This document shows positions 59,030-64,000 of a stretch of DNA of 64,000 bases, piece after piece. This DNA is from Scopulibacillus_A cellulosilyticus (lineage in GTDB: Bacteria; Bacillota; Bacilli; Bacillales; Sporolactobacillaceae): contig NZ_JBHTCO010000002.1 of NCBI RefSeq assembly GCF_042665295.1, forward strand, positions 1 to 64,000, read 5' to 3'. A program made the position numbers and the translations under genes. The notes beneath the pieces were generated by a model that was not told the origin of the DNA, made no database searches, and was given only the letters and a program-made list of their open reading frames with translations. Numbering within the stretch: position 1 is the first letter of the stretch; every line of letters starts with the position of its first letter.

Positions 59030-59470
59030 ATGAAAGGAGTGAAGGCTGTTGGGAAGTTGTATAAAATAGGTGAAGTTGCAAAGTTAGCTAATGTATCAAA
59101 ACGTACGGTTGATTATTACACAAAAATGGGCTTAATAGAAGCAAAACGTTTTCAATCAAACCACCGGTACTATACAGAAGATACCATTAATGATCTTCAA
59201 TTAATTATGAAATATAAGCAACAACATCTTTCACTTCGCGAGATTATAGAAAAGGTAAAACTTAAAAGATCGATAGAAGATGATATGGTTTATAGATCTG
59301 TCGAAGAATTGAGTGAACACATGAAAACACTCGATCAAGATTTTATTAAACTGCAAACCTTATTAAAACAGCTTGATAAAAATCAATTGCAATTTATAAA
59401 TAAAAGAATAAGTACCGACGGGAATGCTTTATTACAATCGTGGACCATGCTTTTAAAACAACTATCCTAA
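59030..59470 (+). CDS. MerR-family transcriptional regulator
   Basis: 146 residues from ATG 59030. Winged HTH YKIGEVAKLANVSKRTVDYYTKMGLI and a coiled-coil tail; no Cys metal site. A TATAAT box (59017-59022) ends only 7 nt before this ATG, so the mRNA may be leaderless; otherwise translation could begin at TTG 59057 (MYKIGEV) using AAAGGAG, though spacing is long. AACGTTAAACGTT (58983-58995) near the -35 may be its operator. In one unit with the CorC gene. Confidence 0.9.
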   Translation: MKGVKAVGKLYKIGEVAKLANVSKRTVDYYTKMGLIEAKRFQSNHRYYTEDTINDLQLIMKYKQQHLSLREIIEKVKLKRSIEDDMVYRSVEELSEHMKTLDQDFIKLQTLLKQLDKNQLQFINKRISTDGNALLQSWTMLLKQLS

Positions 59471-59482
59471 GAGGAGGTGGAC

Positions 59483-59503
59483 ATCCTTACGCTTTGTAAG
59501 GAT
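59483..59503 (+). other. Hairpin between ribosome site and start of the CorC gene
   Basis: ATCCTTAC-GCTTT-GTAAGGAT, 8 bp, placed between GAGGAGGTGG (59471-59480) and the ATG at 59502, whose first two bases are in the stem. It may bring a distant Shine-Dalgarno close to the start or regulate translation. Confidence 0.6.
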
Positions 59504-60848
59504 GATTTTGAGTATAATTAATATCATTTTAATACTTCTTTTAATCGTGATTAGTGCTTACTTTGTTGCGGCTGAGTTTGCTATTGTTAAGGTGAGGAAA
59601 ACGAAAATTGATCAGCTTGCCTCAGAAGGAAATAAGAATGCAAAAGCTGTCCAAAAAATTATTGGACAGTTAGATGGCTACTTATCGACAACACAACTAG
59701 GGATAACAGTTGTCTCTTTAATCATTGGCTGGTTAGGCGAACCAACAGTTGGCCATCTGTTGCATCCTGTTTTTTCTTTGTTGAATCTGCCTGAATCGGC
59801 AGCAACCGGTATTTCCGTTATTGCAGGCTTTTTGGTGATTACCTTTTTCCATGTTGTTTTGGGAGAATTGGCACCAAAGACTTTTGCGATTGAAAAAGCC
59901 GAAACTATAAGTTTATTTATTGCCAGACCATTAATTCTTTTTAATACAATCGCTTTTCCATTCATCTGGATACTCAATAGCAGTTCACGATTGTTCGTTA
60001 GGCTGTTTGGATTATCACCAGCATCTGAAAGTGAAACGGCTCATTCTGAAGAAGAATTGCGTTTAATCTTAGCAGAAAGCTTTAAGAGCGGCGAAATTAA
60101 TCGATCCGAAATGGAGTACCTTAATAATATCTTTGATTTTGATGAACGGGTAGCGAAAGAAATTATGGTACCGAGAACAGAAATTGTTTGTCTTTTTTTA
60201 GATAACACATTAGATGAAAACATGACGATTTTAAAGGAAGAAAAATACACAAGGTACCCTGTGGCAGACGTAGACAAGGATCACATTATAGGATATGTTA
60301 ATATTAAAGATATTTTTGATGACTATTTAAAAGAAAAACACCGGGCAATAAAAAATTATATCCGCCCGATGACAATTGCAATGGAAAACACACCTGTAAA
60401 TGAACTATTAAAAAAAATGCAGGGAAACAAAAGTCACATGGCCATTATTGTTGATGAATATGGCGGTACATCCGGTCTTGTGACAATAGAAGATATTTTG
60501 GAAGAGATTGTCGGAGAAATCCGGGATGAGTACGATGTTGAAGAACTGCCTGAAGTACGTAATATAAATGAAAAAACGATTATTATTGATGGTAAAGTGC
60601 TTATCTCAGATATTAATGAGATGCTGGAACTTGATTTAGATGATTCGGATATTGATACGATAGGCGGCTGGATTTTATCTAATGAAGTCGATGCCAAAAA
60701 GGGTACGGCTATCAATTACGGTGAATATGAATTTAAAGTCAGAAATATCGATGGACACCAAATCAAAGAAATTGAAGTTAAAAAGCTGAATGAAGAACCC
60801 GTTACAGTTATTAATGAACAGGATTATCCATTAGGGAACTTACAGTAA
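59502..60848 (+). CDS. CorC/HlyC-type CNNM-CBS membrane protein
   Basis: 448 residues. N-terminal CNNM (DUF21) membrane domain (about 1-190: VAAEFAIVKVRKTKIDQLA, TTQLGITVVSLIIGWLGEP, ELAPKTFAI), a CBS pair (about 215-335, VPRTEIVCLF, GTSGLVTIEDILEEIVGEI) and a C-terminal CorC_HlyC domain (about 350-430). Family members export Mg2+ or Co2+, or confer tolerance. TTG 59508, with AAGGATGA upstream, is an alternative start. Confidence 0.93.
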   Translation: MILSIINIILILLLIVISAYFVAAEFAIVKVRKTKIDQLASEGNKNAKAVQKIIGQLDGYLSTTQLGITVVSLIIGWLGEPTVGHLLHPVFSLLNLPESAATGISVIAGFLVITFFHVVLGELAPKTFAIEKAETISLFIARPLILFNTIAFPFIWILNSSSRLFVRLFGLSPASESETAHSEEELRLILAESFKSGEINRSEMEYLNNIFDFDERVAKEIMVPRTEIVCLFLDNTLDENMTILKEEKYTRYPVADVDKDHIIGYVNIKDIFDDYLKEKHRAIKNYIRPMTIAMENTPVNELLKKMQGNKSHMAIIVDEYGGTSGLVTIEDILEEIVGEIRDEYDVEELPEVRNINEKTIIIDGKVLISDINEMLELDLDDSDIDTIGGWILSNEVDAKKGTAINYGEYEFKVRNIDGHQIKEIEVKKLNEEPVTVINEQDYPLGNLQ

Positions 60849-60856
60849 AATTAGAA

Positions 60857-60894
60857 AAATGATGAAGCCAAATAATAAGGTTTCATCATTTTTT
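60857..60894 (+). terminator. Rho-independent terminator after the CorC gene
   Basis: AAATGATGAA-GCC ... GGT-TTCATCATTT and T-run. Confidence 0.88.
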
Positions 60895-61078
60895 AATTTT
60901 TTTAACCTTTATCTCTTATTCTAAATTGCTATATTAACACATTGAAAGAGTTGTTACCTTTGGCAAAAAAGCTTAAGCAAATTTCCCTAGGCCGAATCAT
61001 TAAATTAGGGTTTAACTTATGCAAAATGAACTTTGTGGGCATATACTGGAATAATTATCATACAAAGAGGTGATTTAA

Positions 61079-61336
61079 GTGTATTATTCAGGAGGCGGAT
61101 ATCATTATCCGCAACACTATTCACCGGCTGCAGCTAGAAGGGATTATTACTACCAGAAATATTTGTATCACGCAAAAATGTGTGAGTACTATTATAAAAA
61201 AATCTTTGGCAACAATAAAGGAGAAATAAGCTATCATTTGCCTCCGAATATTGAAGTCAAAGAAAAATGGAAAAAGAAAACAACCTATGAAAAAACATAT
61301 ACACCAGTCCCATTTCATAAAGGGGCGCCAAATTAA
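61079..61336 (+). CDS. Tyr-rich small protein, probable spore coat component
   Basis: 85 residues from GTG 61079 (AGAGGTGATTTAA upstream). Tyr-rich throughout, with an N-terminal MYYSGGGYHYPQHYSPAAA and RDYYYQKYLYHAKMCEYYYK; basic Lys-rich C-terminus. Such Tyr/Lys-rich composition is common in spore coat proteins that become cross-linked. CATATACT near 61040 resembles a mother-cell sigma (E or K) -10 box, without a clear -35. No exact family recognised. Confidence 0.7.
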   Translation: MYYSGGGYHYPQHYSPAAARRDYYYQKYLYHAKMCEYYYKKIFGNNKGEISYHLPPNIEVKEKWKKKTTYEKTYTPVPFHKGAPN

Positions 61337-61361
61337 AAAGGAAGCATATGAAAATACTCAA

Positions 61362-61387
61362 ACAGGCTAACCGGATGGTTAGCCTGT
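61362..61387. terminator. Bidirectional terminator
   Basis: ACAGGCTAACC-GGAT-GGTTAGCCTGT, perfect 11-bp stem between the coat-like gene and the convergent ohr gene; short T tails. Confidence 0.8.
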
Positions 61388-61418
61388 CAATTTCAAACAA
61401 AACATGTACCAGCTAATT

Positions 61419-61838
61419 TTATACAGCCCTTGGGTTCAATTCAACGTTAATATTTCCCCGGGTAGCTTTGGAATAAGGACAAACCTGATGAGCTTCTTCG
61501 GCTAATTCCTCAGCTTCTTGCTGGCTTACACCTTTTATATCAATATTTAAAGTAGCAGAAATTTTAAATCCGCCGTCATCCGGGTCCTTTAAAAAGCTTA
61601 CATCTGCTGTTGTCGTTGAATCAATTTCTTTTTTCTTTTGGGAAGCAACTAAATTTAAGGCCCCATCATAACAGGCTGAATAAGCAGCAGCAAACAACTG
61701 TTCAGGGTTTGTTCCCTTTTTGTCTGATTTTCCGGTAGGCATTACTAAATCTAAATCAATTAATCCATCGTCTGACTTAACATGACCGTCCCGTCCGCCT
61801 TTAGCCGTCGCATGAGCTGTAAACAGTGCTTTACTCAT
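61419..61838 (-). CDS. ohrB: Organic hydroperoxide resistance protein (Ohr/OsmC family)
   Basis: 139 residues. Thiol peroxidase with Cys56 (AAYSACYDGAL) and Cys120 (HQVCPYSKATRG) and Arg17 in KGGRDGHV. It reduces organic hydroperoxides with lipoyl or low-molecular-weight thiols. No OhrR regulator is linked, and B. subtilis OhrB (SigB-dependent) is the better analogue than OhrA, hence the tentative symbol. Confidence 0.92.
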   Translation of the reverse strand: MSKALFTAHATAKGGRDGHVKSDDGLIDLDLVMPTGKSDKKGTNPEQLFAAAYSACYDGALNLVASQKKKEIDSTTTADVSFLKDPDDGGFKISATLNIDIKGVSQQEAEELAEEAHQVCPYSKATRGNINVELNPRAV

Positions 61839-62027
61839 TGTGAAATCACTCCATTATTAATATTGTTGTGTTTCAAAATTAGAATCCTATGATAACATTC
61901 CCGTTTTACGAGATTTTAAAACATTCTGTAAGGCAGATGTTTTTTAATATATTACTTTGATGGATAAAACGCCAAATAAATACACATACTCTATACGGAA
62001 CTTTAATGAAGAGGATGGTAAAATGGA

Positions 62028-62216
62028 ATGGAACAAATTTTGTTAAATTGCAGTGAATGCCGGCAGGAAACAAAACATGTCCTTGATGTTTCAAAGCAAG
62101 ATGTCTCAACAGGCTGCAATTACACTGTAAAAGTATATTGCAGAGATTGCGGGAAAACGACAAATTGGGTTGAATTTATCAATACAAATAGGTATAAGAA
62201 CGTTGCCGATTTGTAA
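62028..62216 (+). CDS. Small zinc-ribbon protein (62 aa)
   Basis: Two CxxC pairs, NCSECRQE and YCRDCGKT, 31 residues apart: a zinc ribbon. GAAGAGGATGGTAAAATGGA precedes the ATG 62028; another ATG at 62023 is in a different frame. Possibly a nucleic-acid-binding or rubredoxin-like protein; family not recognised. Confidence 0.75.
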   Translation: MEQILLNCSECRQETKHVLDVSKQDVSTGCNYTVKVYCRDCGKTTNWVEFINTNRYKNVADL

Positions 62217-62300
62217 GGCTTTTAATTTAAATATGCTATTTTACAGATTTTTCATGTGAAACGGGTTATGCCAGGTAAAACGAATATTTTATACGTGAAA

Positions 62301-62320
62301 AGGCACCCGTTCAGGTGCCT
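62301..62320 (-). terminator. Terminator of the minus-strand micro-ORF
   Basis: AGGCACC-TGAACG-GGTGCCT then TTTTC, read on the minus strand, 20 nt after the stop at 62340. Confidence 0.75.
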
Positions 62321-62339
62321 GTCCATGGAAATATATTTG

Positions 62340-62483
62340 TTAATCATCATTTTGATCATCAATATGGATGATCGGTGTATTAAGGTAAACATAGGTTGGG
62401 AAATCGACATCTTCTTCAAAGATATTGTGTAACTTTTCTTCATTTTCGCTGGATTTTTCGTCTTTAAGTTTATCCTTTAACAA
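62340..62483 (-). CDS. 47-aa acidic hypothetical protein
   Basis: TTG 62483 with AAGGGGGGTGTTAAA as ribosome site, 47 codons, TAA at 62340, own terminator. Product starts MLKDKLKDEKSSENEEKLHN and ends LNTPIIHIDDQNDD: strongly acidic, soluble. No family recognised. Confidence 0.65.
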   Translation of the reverse strand: MLKDKLKDEKSSENEEKLHNIFEEDVDFPTYVYLNTPIIHIDDQNDD

Positions 62484-62639
62484 TTTAACACCCCCCTTCA
62501 AACAGAATAAAAGGCATGGGGGTCTGTATTAATTTTTGTTAAAAGCTTTATTTGTATGCATTTTCCTTTAATAATTTAAGAAAAAATTTAAGTAGGGCTC
62601 AGCTAATAAAAGAAAAGCTTAAAGGGAGCTTATTACCAT

Positions 62640-63014
62640 TTATTTATTTAAGTAACTGATGATCGGTAATAAAGCAATCAGATAAATAACCAATCCAAAG
62701 AAGGTAATGATATATTCTTTATTATTCCTTTTATATTTCCACTCCATAAAGGCACGAAAACAGTATAGAACTATAAAAAATGGGATCAACAAAATAGTAC
62801 TATCAAAATTAAATATCACAGAAAGGACGATACCTAGTAAGAATATAATAAAAATTATCGTTTCCCCACGTTTATGAATATCGTTAACTGTTTTATAAAA
62901 AAAGCCTTCTTCTTGTTTAGGTATACATAATTTTTTTCTTATTATTTTTTCATTAAAATTCCCGAGAATTAAAATGAAAAATATAAATATTATAGCTGCA
63001 AAATAAAAAAACAT
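62640..63014 (-). CDS. DUF4181 membrane protein
   Basis: 124 residues, four predicted membrane segments, with the DUF4181-like FRAFMEWKYKRNNKEYIITF loop. Function unknown. GAAAGGGAAATT precedes the ATG. Downstream of the aminopeptidase gene on the same strand, with a hairpin between. Confidence 0.82.
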   Translation of the reverse strand: MFFYFAAIIFIFFILILGNFNEKIIRKKLCIPKQEEGFFYKTVNDIHKRGETIIFIIFLLGIVLSVIFNFDSTILLIPFFIVLYCFRAFMEWKYKRNNKEYIITFFGLVIYLIALLPIISYLNK

Positions 63015-63063
63015 AATTTCCCTTTCTTACTTATAGCTTACTTAAGTATAAAAATTATAGGAG

Positions 63064-63084
63064 AGGGGGGACGTTCACCCCCCT
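63064..63084 (-). terminator. Hairpin after the aminopeptidase gene
   Basis: AGGGGGG-TGAACGT-CCCCCCT on the minus strand, starting at the aminopeptidase stop codon; weak T tail (CTCCTATAATTTTT). Confidence 0.65.
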
Positions 63085-63087
63085 TTA

Positions 63088-64000
63088 TTAAATCGCCCAA
63101 TTGCCGTTCCGGAACAATGGCAGGCGCTTGCCATCCTTCGTTTCAGCATCAATATCAAGCTGGCTGGAGCCAATCATAAAGTCAGTATGAACATAGCTTT
63201 GGTTCACTTCTTGCGCGGTTAATTCTTCAGCCGACATGTTGTCACTATCTTTGATATTCATAGTGATTGCATTGCCTAATGCGATATGGCATGAGGCATT
63301 TTCATCGTACAGTGTATTAAAGAAAATAATACCTGATTGAGAAATTGGCGATTGGTGCGGCACAAGAGCGACTTCTCCAAGGAAGCGGGCGCCTCCGTCT
63401 GTATCAAGCATAGCCTTCAGGGCATCATAGCCTTTTTCAGCTGAAAAATCGACAACTTTTCCGTCTTTGAATGTGAAAGAGAAGTTTTCGATTAAATTGC
63501 CGTTCAGAGCTAATGGCTTTGTGCTGGTGACAGTACCGTTAACGCCTGTTTTCTTCGGTGCGGTGAACACTTCTTCCGTCGGCATATTTGGAATATATGT
63601 ACGGCCTTGAGTCGATTTATGACCGGCAGCGACCCATACATGATCGGGATGCAGTTCGATTGATAAATCAGTGCCCGGACCTTTATAATGCAAAGCTTTA
63701 AATTTTTGTTCATTAAGATACGCCATTTTTTCTTGTAAGTCTTTGGAATGATGTTTCCAAGCCTCAACAGGGTTTTCTTGATCAAGACGAACCGTTTTAA
63801 AAATAGCTTCCCAAAGGATCTCGATGGCCTCATCGGTTGCTTTATCAGGAAAAACTTGCTTAGCCCAAGCTTCTGTTGGTACGCCGGCAATGCACCAATG
63901 GATGTCGCCTTTAAGCTGCGCTTCTTGGAAGAATTTCAAAGCTTGACCTGATGCTTGCTGTGATATTTGGATGCGTTTTGGATCAACACCGGCATATGCA
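63088..64000 (-). CDS. ampS: M29 metallo-aminopeptidase (AmpS/aminopeptidase T), C-terminal part
   Basis: At least 304 C-terminal residues; the frame stays open to the window edge (AYAGVDPKRIQISQQASGQA), so the start lies beyond 64000. M29 metal-site segments: GTDLSIELHPDHVWVAAGHK, IPNMPTEEVFTAP, FLGEVALVPHQSP, TLYDENASCHIALG, VNQSYVHTDFMIGS. Cytoplasmic broad-specificity aminopeptidase. Full length is usually about 410 residues. Confidence 0.94.
   Translation of the reverse strand, partial: AYAGVDPKRIQISQQASGQALKFFQEAQLKGDIHWCIAGVPTEAWAKQVFPDKATDEAIEILWEAIFKTVRLDQENPVEAWKHHSKDLQEKMAYLNEQKFKALHYKGPGTDLSIELHPDHVWVAAGHKSTQGRTYIPNMPTEEVFTAPKKTGVNGTVTSTKPLALNGNLIENFSFTFKDGKVVDFSAEKGYDALKAMLDTDGGARFLGEVALVPHQSPISQSGIIFFNTLYDENASCHIALGNAITMNIKDSDNMSAEELTAQEVNQSYVHTDFMIGSSQLDIDAETKDGKRLPLFRNGNWAI

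Overview
The window comes from a low-GC, spore-forming member of the Bacillales. Evidence: the 3' end of an rRNA operon followed by 16 tRNA genes in the order of the Bacillus subtilis trnD cluster; sporulation and germination genes (cwlJ, prkA, yhbH, a Tyr-rich coat-like protein); strong purine-rich ribosome binding sites; frequent TTG and GTG starts; T-tailed hairpin terminators. Many gene pairs match B. subtilis (yhbA/queG, yhbB, trmL/cspR, prkA-yhbH, yhcV-yhcW-yhcX), but the genus cannot be fixed from the sequence alone.

Layout. 1-2240: rRNA tail, 5S and 16 tRNAs, split after fMet by a hairpin-repeat element. 2.4-21.7 kb: mostly core genes: a Cys-rich protein, cwlJ, a secreted SNase-sunset nuclease, a B3/B4-domain protein, queG, ogt, yhbB, trmL, the opuA glycine-betaine transporter, prkA, signal peptidase I, yhbH, a ComEC-like secreted hydrolase and yhcVWX. 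21.8-26.6 kb: a short-chain fatty acid (acetoacetate/butyrate type) module, DUF3870-atoE-atoD-atoA-atoB, under catabolite control, with two related attenuator-like leader RNAs before atoE and atoD. 26.7-29.2 kb: aldo/keto reductase, thioredoxin-like protein, LysR regulator. 29.4-39.3 kb: a LacI-controlled sugar operon (four palindromic operators, a 16-codon mini-ORF, three TIM-barrel isomerase/epimerase-type proteins, two Gfo/Idh/MocA dehydrogenases, a GPH symporter, a VOC protein and a ROK kinase). Its content fits an oxidise-eliminate-reduce (3-keto-glycoside) route ending in glucose phosphorylation. 39.5-41.3 kb: a TetR / monooxygenase-like / FMN reductase stress unit with three copies of one operator.

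41.3-55.2 kb is accessory and decaying: a Sel1-repeat protein, an MFS exporter bracketed by about 390-bp direct repeats carrying DinB-family fragments, fragments of a cysteine-dioxygenase-like protein and an ester cyclase, an Lrp/MBL pair, and a beta-glucoside PTS operon with three antiterminator (RAT) sites. In that operon the BglG-type antiterminator and the 6-phospho-beta-glucosidase each carry one frameshift, and its distal end holds an HPr gene followed by only the first codons of ptsI. An arginase-family gene with an internal deletion follows. 55.5-64 kb: a secreted beta-helix protein, an MFS exporter, an FbpA-like micro-protein, MerR and CorC/HlyC proteins, a probable coat protein, an Ohr peroxidase, small Zn-ribbon and acidic proteins, a DUF4181 membrane protein, and the C-terminal part of an M29 aminopeptidase running off the window end.

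Two dispersed repeat families are visible: a roughly 50-nt REP-like hairpin (five copies) and a shorter motif containing CACCGGGATAAA (three copies). The most interesting candidate for an undescribed system is the twin leader RNA of the ato operon. Both copies can form the same two mutually exclusive folds, and their antiterminator helix shows covarying base pairs.
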